A DNA stretch of 64,000 bases from assembly GCF_022458985.1 (NCBI RefSeq), contig NC_061785.1, positions 2,532,204-2,596,203 on the forward strand. The letters are read 5' to 3'. The translations under genes were made by a program, and so were the position numbers. The notes beneath the pieces were generated by a model. That model worked only from the letters and a program-made list of their open reading frames with translations, did no database searches and was not told where the DNA came from. The stretch comes from Mugil cephalus. Lineage: Eukaryota; Chordata; Actinopteri; Mugiliformes; Mugilidae. Shown here piece by piece: positions 1 to 12,700 of the stretch; the first letter of the stretch is position 1; every line of letters starts with the position of its first letter.

Positions 1-145
1 GAAGAGACGTTACAGGCAGTAGACCAGAGTAATTCCTTTTCCATCAGCTTTAAACTAACACTCCTTGTTTTATTTGCTCATATGTTGAATATTTCTCTTT
101 CACTTCTCTCACATCGATTACAGCTTCGAGTTTGTGTATTTGTTA

Positions 146-898
146 CATAGACTGTTTATAAATGTGCTCCTTTAGAGTGAAGCCAAAGCTAGTAGAGCTC
201 CCCTCGGTGGCTGGAGGCTGCAGTGTAGGTCATAAGCTCCACCCCCTCCATGTTAGTGGGCGGGGCTCGGACCAAAATACTAAAATACACATCAAATACT
301 TGTTTTTCACGGATGGTTTCAGTCGTTTTAGTTGTTGAAGTTTCACTTTTTTTGGTTAAAATATGTTTCAGTTTTTTTTGACGCTACAGGAACAGGATGT
401 GACGTAATGGCGACTACCAGTTGCCATGCCGACAGCTCCGTAAAGAGGTCTCGTGGAGACACGAGTGAGTCCAGCGTATAATCCAGTATTTTCTTGTAGC
501 TGGTGGATTTAAAGCACAGCGCAGGATAGATTAATTAAACGAAAACGCGAGTCTGGAGGAAGTGTGGGCTCACTCATGTTTTCGTTTAGTTACAGTTACA
601 AGGAAATTATTCACTGGATTTGTTTTTTTTTTTATTTTTCTGGTAGTCACCATTATGTCACTTCCTGTTTCTATAGCGTCAAATAAACAAAATTTAGACA
701 AAAGTTACCTGAAAAATTGGCCCTTGAACAATCATATTTAACTAAAAAAAAAAAAAGACGTGTATTTTAATTTCACTTACATGATTGTGGGCGGAGCTTA
801 TGACCTATACTGCAGCCTCCAGCCACCAGGGGGAGCTCTACTTGCTTTGGCTTCACTTTAAAGGAGCAGTTCCTCCTCCATCTTTATCCAGTCTATGG
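146..898. repeat. Long inverted (foldback) repeat, non-coding
   Basis: The left arm (about 146-500) and the right arm (about 560-898) are imperfect reverse complements. The block around 175-260 (GTGAAGCCAAAGC, GGTGGCTGGAGGCTGCAG, GGTCATAAGCTCC) returns inverted at 785-865, and an inner block at 385-425 (CAGGATGTGACGTAATGG) returns inverted at 640-690. Single arms of the same family lie in intron 5 of all three tectorin-like genes. It is probably a non-autonomous element; I cannot name the family. The ORF at 785-1000 lies inside the right arm and is not a gene. Confidence 0.7.
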
Positions 899-2016
899 TT
901 TAATGTTGCTCCAGTTTCCTGTAGCTGTGGTGGAAGAAGACGAACATTTTTTCTAAATCCCAAATCCTCGAGGCGGATTTATTTGCACAGCCGGGTGTAG
1001 ATCAGAGTACATCCATTTCATTTGGCATTAATTTTATAGACTCCATCAACTTTTAACAGTTAAACACTATTTAGTATTCGAAGCGGGGGCGTCAGACCAC
1101 CTGGGTCATTATATGTTCATGAGCTTTGACCCAAACCTCTTTAACAATCTGGAATAAAAACAAATCCAGCATCTGGTTCATGAAGCTTAAAGTTTAGTCA
1201 CATGTTGACGTGCTCCTGCTATATTTAGGTTTGTAAGCAGAGATCTCTGACAGGCTTGTGATCTCCTGCAGCGTCACTAAAAGAACCGTATCAGCATCAG
1301 AACTGCTCATTTCCTTATGTGAAGAATTATGTGCAGAACAATACAACTATAATAATGTTTTTTTTTTTTTCATTCCTGACAGTAAAACCAATCACAAGTT
1401 TATCGATTCATAAAAATTCACATCTTAACATTCATAAAAAGCTTCTAACACGACTCTAAGCAGGAGGCTGCTTTTAAAACGTATATTTTAAAATATTTAT
1501 ATTCATATAATGCCATTCCTAAAACTTAAAATAATTAGAAATTTGTAATTCCTTGTTTAAATGTTTAAAAATAATCCAACTCATAGCAGCTCAGAATGCA
1601 TTTCTATTTGGTTGTGTTAAAACATAACATCATAGGTCTTCAACAGAAGACCGAAGACCTACTGCACATGTTAGAAATAAATAATGAATATTTGGAGCTC
1701 TGTATTATCTGAATAGCTTAATATTAAATGCAAAATGACAATAATAATGTATATTTATAAATAGCACTAGGCTGAGTTTAATATGGATCCATATATAGTA
1801 GGTAGAGGGTCAGTATTTAATTTCTCCATCAGTTTGGGTCCTTGGCCTGAAAAATGTTGAAGACCTCTGCATTATTTTAGAAGAAGAACGTCAAACATAA
1901 GATCCAGGAGCCCAAGCTGAACCACCAGAGGGTCCCACTGAGATCCAGAAGAGAAACCCAGAATAGTTCAGTCTGTCCCCTAACGTCCCCTAAAACAGAC
2001 CTATCAGTTAAAGTGT
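899..2016. other. Intergenic, no gene seen
   Basis: This AT-rich stretch lies downstream of the minus-strand neurexophilin stop codon, so its right part may be that gene's 3' UTR. No canonical AATAAA was found on the minus strand close to the stop. I see no exon-like or RNA-gene signal. Confidence 0.4.
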
Positions 2017-2929
<913 letters not shown>

Positions 2930-3138
2930 GGTGCATCATTTCAATCTCATTCAGGCCACTTCGGGAAATGTACCATCCTCGATCCCCCAAATGAATCTGT
3001 GGGATTCATGAGTTAAAGCAGCAGGAAGCGTCTCTGCTGCTCCCTCCTCTCAGACTGGAAGCCTCTCACAGACCTCCAGATGTTTTAACGCCCAGTCAGT
3101 TTCCCGGTGTCTTCCCTCTTTCTCGCCTCCTCACATCT

Positions 3139-3170
<32 letters not shown>

Positions 3171-3689
3171 AAACACGCAATCATCCTTTTCTGTCTTTAA
3201 TTCAGATGCAGTGCTAATAACGAATATCCTGAGACTGAAAATATCTCCGCATTCCTCCTCCAAGGTGATGAAACAATTCAATTAACACTTGAATAAAATG
3301 AGTTCACAGTGGAAACAGATCCGTGATTATGTTGACAACGCTGACATCTAGTGGCCAGATGGTAAAACAGCACAAAGGGAGCAAACTAGAGGCTCCCTCA
3401 CCATCATAAAAGCTTAATTAAAAACAAACAGAAAAAAAAAAATTGGCTTTATTGCCACTTACACTAATCTGGCATAACATTTTCAACACCTTTCTAATGT
3501 TGTGTAGGTCTCCCTTGTTGTGACTCACCAGAGAATGGACATAGACCTTCTGAGGGTTTTGAATGTTGTTAGTGGGGAATCTAAGAGGGGAGGGGCCTCT
3601 ATGGATCATCACTCAGGCCAGGTCAACACTTTGTGCTGTTCTTCATGTTTTGTTTTGTTTTGGGTTTTTTTGTTGTTCCTAAAGTGTTT
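2930..3689. other. Upstream region of the neurexophilin gene
   Basis: This holds the expected 5' UTR and promoter side of the minus-strand neurexophilin gene, plus a CA microsatellite. I see no convincing TATA box or further coding exon, and the small ORFs here have no recognisable content. Confidence 0.35.
3136..3165. repeat. (CA)n microsatellite
   Basis: An uninterrupted CA run of about 15 units, followed by a short A run. Confidence 0.95.
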
Positions 3690-4960
3690 TTGTTTGTGTG
3701 TCTGTGTCAGGCTGCAACCTGCTGGCGAAGGAGTGTCAGTGCTATGGGGTGAGGATGTCTGGTCTGGTCTGGGTGGGTGCTACATGTCTAAGTAACATCC
3801 ACATGAATAAATGCCAAACGTTTCTCGGCAGAACACTGAATTGTCACAAGATGGTCCTGTATACTTCAATGTTGAGGGATGTTGTTGTCCACTGCATTGA
3901 TCTGTTGCGTGGAACAACTGTCTTGATCTTAACCCAGGTTTCGTCTACATACCTGAACCAGTGGGTGGGGGTGGATTCTGTGAAGGTGTTCAGCGCTCTG
4001 GTCTCTACTTCCTCCACGTAGAGATTGGCGAGGATCGGTGACACTGGTGACCCCATCGCATCACACGGCCGTGTTTCTGCTCGTAGAATCCTCCATTAAA
4101 CTGGAAATAGGTGGCGACTTGTTCTGGGGTAAGGTTGGTTCTGTCGACCAAGGTATCATCCTTTCCCATCCTTTCCGGTCCCTGGAATTTTCAATGTGGT
4201 GAGGGGTGTTGCCCCCCACCAGAGACAGGATGGAGGCCAAATGCTTGGCGATGTTATAGGTGTTTGGGTTTATGCCGCTGACGATGGGGCTGAGCAGGGC
4301 TCCTTCCTTTCCTTGGTGGTGATATTGGAAGGTGGCGTTTTCACACTGACGAGGGCTGATGTTACCTTCAGTCTAAGTTGTTCAGCTTCTGTGTTGTTGA
4401 GTTTGTTGCTCTTCATGCCAGATTCGGTGGCAGTTATGAGATCTACCACTGGAATTTGTTCTGGTGTTATGACAAAGTTCAGTCCTTTGGCTAAGACGTC
4501 TTTCTCTGTCTGGTTCTAGACCCACTTCTCCTGGATGCCTGTGTTGTGTGGCGTGGTCATGCTTTCTCCTCCATGCCAGTTCTTCAGACTTGTGTTGTTT
4601 GTTGTGTCGTTTTTTTTAAATACAGAAATTTGGGTTTCTGCTGTTCCTTAACTTTTGTATGTTGTAAGATTTGGGCCATTTCCACAAATTTGGAAACTTC
4701 CTCCAGAATGTCCTCAGGTAGCTGTGATGTCACTTTATTGAAGCAGTGTTTAGCCTGAGATTTGAGAGCGTTGATGGTGAAGTGAACCTGTCTCACTCTC
4801 TCGTTGAACAGCTGAGTTTGAGCTTTCTGGAGAATCTGTTCCGCTTTGTAGCCCTTCATCGTGGAGCCTAGGTGTAACCTGGTGGAAATAATCTTGTGTT
4901 ACCTGCGTCTCAGGTTGAAACGAAGGGGGTTCCTGTAGTCTGCAAGTTTCCGCAAGGTCT
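3690..4960 (-). mobile_element. Penelope-like element, broken 5'/reverse-transcriptase part
   Basis: On the minus strand, 3844-4056 encodes MGSPVSPILANLYVEEVE followed by HWFRYVDETWVKIKT. This is the RT signature of Penelope-like elements (YVDD-type catalytic box, here YVDE). Further 5', 4584-4859 encodes a segment with LFNERVRQVHFTINALKSQA, typical of their N-terminal part. Between them (about 4060-4200) the reading frame contains recognisable pieces (NLTPEQVATYFQFNGGFYEQ) but is shifted and shortened just before MGSPVS. The element is therefore dead. It is independent of the flanking genes. Confidence 0.75.
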
Positions 4961-5700
4961 GTGAAGGTTCTCAGTCATGCAGGTCACGGTAATCCAAAAG
5001 GCATTTGAAGAAAGGCAACTGGACCTGTAGAATTTCTTGAAGACGTTTCACCACTCATCTGTGTAGATTCATCAGCTCTGAGAGACTAGTGGGACGTTGA
5101 AATTTAAATAGGAAAACCCTGTTGGTAAAACCCATCAGAAACTTGCTGGACTTCTTTCCCACTTCAATATGGAATATAGAAAGGAGATGATGGTGAAACA
5201 CAACATGAACAAACCCTCAAGATGTGTGAAAATCCCAACTGGGCAGTTGTCAAAGGCTCAACAAGATATCCCAAAAAGGACAGGGAAGAGGAGCACAGCA
5301 AGAAGAAGGACATCGTCATCCCCTACATGGCTGCTGTATCGGAAAAACTGAGTTTTCAGAAAATATTGCATTCCAGTTTATTTGAAACCTGGCGATACAG
5401 TTAGACAGAAACTGGTCCACCCCAAAGACAAAACACCCAGGTAGAAACAGAGTAATGTAGTGTTTGCTGTTCGGTGCAGTGAGGAATGTACAGGCGTGTA
5501 CATTGGGGGAGACTAAACAACCCATCCACGAATGCATGGCCCAACACAATAGAGCCCGCTCATCAGGGAACAACTCAGCAACAAGACAGACAGTTTGAGA
5601 GAGGAGTAGAGGAAGCCATCTATGTCAAATTGGAGAAAAGGGGCATGCCCCCATCGGTTATTTGATTTTCTCCATTGCATTGGTACTGAGACAAGCATTT
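4961..5700 (+). mobile_element. Penelope-like element, GIY-YIG end, opposite orientation
   Basis: Around 5040-5110 is the non-coding Penelope-type motif (CTTGAAGACGTTTCACCACT, then CATCAGCTCTGAGAGACTAG). The plus strand at 5222-5700 then reads, with frame breaks, as the C-terminal GIY-YIG endonuclease region: IPYMAAVSEKL, KLVHPKDKTP, a YIG-like VYIGGD, and RGVEEAIYVKLE. It lies head-to-head with the RT part at 3690-4960, so the two are rearranged fragments. Confidence 0.65.
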
Positions 5701-8700
5701 AGAAGGTCGAATTATGAGCAAAGCTCGATTAAGCCGTGCATGTAAATGTACTGACAGACAATGGCTTTGTTAGAGCACCTCCCACCTCTAACCACAGGTA
5801 AGTTTCCAGCCGTTAATGAAAATTAGTTTCCAGTTATTATACAAACAAGTCAAGCAAGTTTCTGTGGGATAAGTGTCAAAATGTCTTCAGAAAATCCTAC
5901 AAGTCCAGTTTCCTTTGTTCAAATATCTATTTGAGTTCATGCACTGAAGACAATACTGCTGTTAAATGTTAAAAGAAAACAAAAAAAAAAACATGCTGCA
6001 TCAACAACAGCTTTCGCATGGTTGAGGTGCTGCATTATACTTTTTGTTTTTTTGTTTTTTTAACAATGCTCTCCTACCAGCAGACAATCACGTACAATGC
6101 AGGAAGACTCACCCAGAAAATACAGCCGAGGAAAACTGATGTATATCAGGAGTGTCAAGCAAACTCATTTTAGTTCAGAGGCCACATGCATCACAGTTTG
6201 ATCTCAAGTGGCCTGGACCAGTAACATAAGGTCAGATTGGACCTTTTGGTCGGGGTTCCAAAGCCCCTGATATATGTGCTGTTCAGCATATTTCAAGTAC
6301 AATGACTGATGTACGTCGAGGATGTCTAACATACGGTCTGGGATGAATTTGTAAAGTGCAAAAAATTACTTTATCAATGTCAGCCGCTAAATGTTCACCT
6401 GGTATATATAAAAATGTCAGAATATCTGGCAGTTATTTATATTTTTTGCTAGAGGCTCAAGTGGATTTACCATAATGACACCATACTGGCTGTAAAGCAC
6501 GACGTTTCATCTTCAAGAAAATATGCAGATCAATGCAATCAAAAGTGTGATTTATCTACCAGGGGTCATAACGACACCCTGAGACCTGGAAGTAAAGAGT
6601 GAAATTTCACTTATATTCATTAAGAAACTAAAGGTTCTTCATAAAATGTTTTGTAAAAGGATAGCTCATTAAATGTAAAAATCTTCATGATGTTCTTTGC
6701 ACGAAAACAAAGGATATTTACAGGTTGTTATGTTGTTTTGTTGCTGGTCCACACCCCATTGATGCCCTTGATATACCCTCATTTAAAGCTCAGTTTTCTG
6801 TAATTACATATTCTGTCACAGTAGATTATAGCATTAGAAACAGAAGCAATTGTTTGCGATGTACACAAAGATGCAACTATGGGACTTTAACAGTTTTTAC
6901 CATGCACGCCACTCCAGATGTATTGGAAAATAAATTGCCAAGATTTATGTCAAACTCATTGTCAAACTACTTCTCTGTTCCTCAACATGCCAAGTGAGTC
7001 AGGTTCGGTGTTGCCTTTATCTAGACAAGCACATAAGTGTTTCCTCTTAAACATTAATCCATTTAATGACGTGAGTCATACATTCAGAGGAACAGAAGTA
7101 ATAGTTACACACCCACTTCACATATTTTAAGTTTACGATGCTGTCCTCACCTTGGCACGAAACCTGCATTTCACGCTTAATTGGAAAAACAACGATCATG
7201 AGACTTTGTGAAACAGACTGTGGGGGACTTCTCACAGCCAGAAGGTTCTAGGGTTCCAGTCATTCCTGTGTGTACGTGGGTTCTCTTCGGGTTCTCCAGC
7301 TTCCTCCCACAGTCCACACTCTAACAAATGAAAAATCGATGTAACAATTTGCACAGATATTTTTAAGGTATTTCAGTTTAGCTGGTATTGAGTTCATGCC
7401 ACAAGACTTATACTTAGGCCCATTCAGTTAGTACAAGTTAGTATTTAAGTTAAACAAACTTAATTTTAATTGTGTTAAAAGAATAATAATAATGCATCAG
7501 TTTTATCTTCCGCTTTATCCGCTTTATACATTGGATGCTTAGACTTTAATGGTCCACAAGGGAAACTGCTTGGTCACAGTAGCGTAACATTACCCTGATG
7601 GCTTTTAAGACCTCTCCAACCACCACCAACCAAACATCACGACAATCACACACCAGTGGGGTGTCTTGTGTCTGTCACAACGGACAAACTAGGGACCAGG
7701 GACTAGGGCAGAATGGATAAATTTTAAGTTGTGCTACCTGAATACACCTCTATGTTGCGTTTTCATTCATGTACTATTGAGTTAAGATTACTTTATTTAT
7801 TTTCATTCATACCAACATGTTAAATTAAGTCATCATAACGTATAAACACAACAAACTCTAGAGGATACTATGTACTTAAGAGTCTGATCTTTTAATGGCT
7901 TTCACGTTCTAAACCTGAACCTTTATATAAAACAGAGTTGGGGAACGCGGTTTGTGAGGTTGTGATGTTACATGGAAACAGACCAAACCCTGAATACCAT
8001 CAAAACACATCAAAGCGAGCACAATTGCTGACCCAATATGTCGCACACGCAGACACACCCACGTACACTGGTCCTTACAACTCTAGTTCATAAACCTGAT
8101 TAACAAACCCAACAACAACATTAATGCAAAAGTAGAGCAATGTCATGCAACTACAAAAAAAATAAAAAAAATCATAATGAGTCCACGTATTTCATTAAGG
8201 GACCCCAAGATTCTTACCATTCATGTTGACACTTTAAGGTTGTTAACTCATCCATATGAATGACTGAAACAAGCTCACGCAGCCAAAGCTAAAGCAAGGT
8301 GGAGAAGGTGTTTTCCATCCCTGGAGAATTTTTGTCTAGTACTGAGCCCAAAGAAAGACCTGTCAAGATGTATGAACGAAGAGATAGAAAGTCCTCTGAG
8401 CATCCAAATAGAGCCAAGTCTCTATCTGGAGAGAGAGACTCCAGTAAAAAAAAGAAAAAAATACTTGACCAAAATGGAAAGATTACCAAACAGTCCTCAA
8501 ATTAATACATCAAGGTGGCATCATTTGATTTATAATCATCACAAACTGGAGACACCAAAGGATAAAACCCATGTAACGTAACCCTATAATAACAGAAACG
8601 ATGGATTTGTATTAAGCTCTGTCTAATGTTTATCTTCCGTAATTTGTCAGGTAGTACATATTGCATTTCTCTTGCCCATCCCTTCTTAACCTGGGATGAT

Positions 8701-9400
8701 GACTCACAATCAGAAAAAAAAAGATGTATTTATTTATTTATACAAATTTAGAAAGAAGTTTCTTTCTGTCTGGAGGAAGAAAGAACAGGTCCAGAGCATG
8801 GCCAACACAAGTAAATTCAAATTGGGGGATGTTTTCCATTGCAAAATGCTCGAGTTGCATTGCATTGAAGTGCAGCATTATTATATATTTATTTATTTAT
8901 TTATTCCACCTGTAGTCATGTTTTAAACATTCATATGTCATGTTTAGTCACAACAATAATAGGTAGTTAGATTCAAGTTGCAGCCAATATGACAGGAACT
9001 ACGTCAAGTCAAAAAAATCTCCACCGTGCGGAAAAACCTGTTCCAGGCATATACATAACACCTGCCCGAACCACAGGTTTAAAATTTTGGCAGAAGATTA
9101 AACCAATACAGGTATGCAGCTGTGAGTCTCACGCAACCTTATTTTATTCTTTTCCTTTATCAAATCAGGCAAAACATCTTTTATAAGTGTTAAGAAAACA
9201 AGCCGAGGCTAGGCTGCTAACCTGACCTCGTCCTCGGCGGTGAACAGTGATAAAAATTATTTTACTGAGAATAGATAAATAATAAATTAATAAATGCACA
9301 GCAGTAAACATTAGTTTCCCACTCAGGTTACTAACATTGTTTTATAATTATTATTATAATTAAAAAATGCTTCAGTTGTTGCTGATCACAGTGACTCATA
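5701..9400. other. Intergenic region with repeats, no gene
   Basis: No exon chain could be built. It contains a MITE-like repeat at about 6150-6765 and a short piece of a common fish interspersed repeat at about 7200-7330 (GTGGGTTCTC, CTCCAGCTTCCTCCCACAG). There are small TATT runs at 8720-8745 and 8883-8905. From about 7950 and again from about 8880 it resembles the sequence upstream of copies B and C, so the left edge of the tandem unit falls near 7.9 kb. Confidence 0.5.
6150..6765. repeat. MITE-like dispersed repeat
   Basis: It begins with GTGTCAAGCAAACTCATTTT, AGTTCAGAGGCCACATGC and GGACCAGTAACAT, and ends near GTTGCTGGTCCACACCCC, which resembles the first end inverted. The same family occurs at about 22866-23150 and as ends at about 36390-36710 and 58880-59150. 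It is probably a non-autonomous DNA transposon; the family name is not known to me. Confidence 0.5.
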
Positions 9401-9459
9401 TATCCTTATTATTCTCTAATCTCAAAGGAATGAGCGGTGATTCTAAGGTATGATAATCC

Positions 9460-9580
9460 TCATCTGATAAAAGAAAAGCTCCATGGACCTGCGCCAGCCT
9501 CTTTACTATATATAGTCTGTGTGACTGTCTAGTTTCACCCGAGATGAAGGTTGAACCCATGCCCATGTAAGAAGGTAGAT
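9460..9580 (+). promoter_or_regulatory. Promoter and 5' UTR exon of copy A
   Basis: TATATATA at 9507-9514 lies about 40 nt downstream of a CTGATAAAA (GATA-factor-like WGATAR) motif. A non-coding exon follows, ending at GAAG before GTAGAT (donor at 9575). The next acceptor (TTTTTGCAG) is at about 9734, 24 nt before the ATG. The same arrangement is found before copies B and C, which is the main support. The transcription start (about 9540) is inferred. Confidence 0.6.
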
Positions 9581-9757
9581 TCAATTTATTTTATTATTTG
9601 CAAATTTCTATAAGACAGTGGCATTTTCTTCTGGCTGTAACGAATATTGCATTTGTGTTCATTATTCATTATTATCACATGAATGCATTTAATCTTCTTT
9701 CTTTTTTTATCTTTTCATCATTTTATTTTTGCAGGTTTGAGTTTTGAACTTTGAAGA

Positions 9758-12700
9758 ATGGCAAATCAGATCCTGCTGCCTGTGCTTCTTTTGTGGATGA
9801 TCGGTAAGAATTAAGGCAAAATCAAACAACTTTAAACACATTTTAAAATAAATGTGATCGCTGAACTCGCTTTCGCCGATTTTAATTCCAATTAAATGTG
9901 TGCTTTTATGTTTTATAGGTGGAGTGACTCCTCAGGTTTCAAGTAAGTTGAAGCTCTTTAATTCTTGGAATCCTGATACTTCAGTATTACTGTACAACAC
10001 TTAAAGATACACAGTGACATGCACATATATTATGTTTATACCTATGGTAAAGCTTTTGTGCATGCTGGTGTTAAAAGGTTTTGTACTTAATTATGATTGC
10101 ATGTGGTTAGTTTTTAGTTATTCAGTCATTCTTTTCTTGGTAGTTTGTGTTGTAGTTGTGCTTTTCCTTTGTTATTCCTGTTGGATGATGGATATTAATA
10201 GTTTGGTGTGGTGATATAGAAATGTTAAAAGCAACCTTTGTCCTTTCCAGGCCCCCTCTACCCAATCTCAGGAACAGAAAGCTCTCGATCAGATGATGGA
10301 AGTTCTCCTCGAATTACCTTGGAACGAAATTTTGTGTATTTTGGACGGCCCCGCAATAGGATTTATGTACGTAAAAACTTATTTATTTTGAATGTACTTT
10401 TTAAGTACATTGTGCAAGAACCTATTTTTATTTTCCCAGGTCAATCACAATGGACACCTGACCTTTAACAACCCGTGGAGCAGCCACATACCTCAGCGGT
10501 TTCCAATGAATGGATCAAGAGACATCATCGCTCCCTTCTGGACAGATTTGGACAACAGAGGCAACGGTCATATCTACTATAACCAGTACACCAGTGGCAG
10601 TGTTCTCCAACAAGCTACTGCCGACATTAATGGATACTTCCCAGGGTTGAACTTTCACGCTGCGTGGGTGTTTGTAGCAACATGGTACGAGGTGGCCTAC
10701 TATCCAACCTCTGGAACAGTGAGTAATTTCATTTTAAATATGAACAAATTTATCTTTTATCATATAAACTACAAAAACAACAAAATCTTTTTCTTTTTGT
10801 CTTTCAGAGAACAACAGTCCAGGCAGTGTTGATCTCTGGTGGCCAGTACTCATTTGTGTTTATGAACTACGGGACAATAGCCGCAACAACTCGTCATGTG
10901 CAGGTAAGAACCATAGACTAAATAAATATGGAGGTGGAACAGCTCTGCTACAGTGAAACCAAAAAAGTAGTGCTCCCCCTGGTGGCTGGCGTCATACGCC
11001 CCACCACCACCACCACCACCAAGGTTAATATCATACTGATCTATTCTGACTGTTGTGTTTTAGTTCATACGTTGACACTATAGAAACAGGATGTGACATA
11101 ATGGTGACCCACAGTTGCAATGCCAACCACTTGATAAAGCGGCCCAAGGAAAAATAAAAAATAAGTTCAGTGTATAACCCAACATCTTTGTGACATCTTT
11201 GTGCAGAGCGTAGTATTAATCAAATGGAAATGTGAGTGAGTCTGGAGGAGATGTAGGCGGGGCATCGTTTCTTTTTAGTAAAAGTAACTGCTGTTCCCAA
11301 TTTTCCCACTAGGTTGCACTGTTTCAGTCAAAGTTACAGACATAACACGACACTGAGACCCAGAACTAAAAAGTGGAAGACAACCGTGTGTTGAAATCGC
11401 AACTTTTTTTTAAAAAAAAATAATAATAATAATGATAATTAATTAAACGTAAAAACATTTCATAATTTAAAATGCACAGATTCCACTCCACAAATTCAAA
11501 AATAAACAACCAACTCTTTTGTATTTCCAGGCTGGATATGACACAGTCGGCACTGGTCACTATTTCAACATCCCCGGATCATTCACCAGTAATGCAACAG
11601 GCAACAATTCAGTTTTCAGCCTCGACAGCAACGTTAATGTTCCCGGTCGCTGGGCTTTCAGGATTGACGAAGGATCAAGAGGCTGCACTTTCAATGGTGA
11701 GGCCAGAACAGGTCGAAGATACCCATGGGCACTAGAGTAAAAATACAAAATGCAAAATCTGGACATGCACCTGTCTTTCTCATTGACACCATCATATCAG
11801 GAGGTCATGTTGTTTAAACAGTAACAGAGCTTGCCTCGTTGTCATTTTCTTTAAAGGTGAAGCTGTGCAGCTTGGTGATTCATTCTGGACCGACAGCACC
11901 TGCTCTCAGAGATGTACCTGCAGTGCCGCCGGTCTGCAGTGTCGCAACCAGCCCTGCTCCTTCTCCCAGATCTGCCGGCCGACTTCCTTTCAGTACTCCT
12001 GCCAGACGGTGCAAAGGCGCACCTGCACCATAAGTGGCGATCCACACTACTACACCTTCGATGGGACTCTGTTTCACTTTCAGGGCACCTGCACCTACGT
12101 TCTCTCTGAGCAGTGCAACATGGGACAGCCCTACTACAGGATAGAGGGCAAGAACGAGCACAGAGGCAGCACTCGTGTCTCTTGGACCCGACTGGTCAGA
12201 GTGAACGTGTACAATGAAACCATTGAGCTTGTTAAAGGACGTCGTGGTGAGGCTAAGGTTCGCATTAGAGAATGGGTTTCCAATTTCCTCTGTGTTTGTT
12301 TTGTTTATATATTGAATTCTTTTCCTCTTTTTCATGCTTACAGGTGAATGGAAACTTTGCTGCCACTCCGTTCTCTCTGAGCAATGGCACCGTCCAGGTT
12401 TACGAGTCAGGCTTCTCTGTGGTTATCAGCACCAACTTCGGCTTACTAGTATCCTACGACACTAACCACTACGTCCAGATCAGTGTGCCCTACACTTACC
12501 AGAATGCAACATGTGGTCTATGCGGAAACTTCAACAATCGTCCTCAAGATGACTTCCGAACCCGTGATGGTGAGGTTGTGAGCTCCGATGTGGTTTTTGC
12601 AAACAGCTGGAAGGCACAGGACGATGAACCAGACTGTGAGGCCCAGTGTGCAGGCCAGGACTGTGCTTCATGCTCTCAGAGTCAAAGAGCTCTGTACAGC

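Noticed and set aside
6725..6997. 90-codon ORF
   Set aside because: Starts inside a MITE-like repeat and has no recognisable content.
11519..11740. Treating each exon-sized ORF of the array as a separate small gene
   Set aside because: All join by GT-AG introns in compatible phases into one long reading frame per copy.
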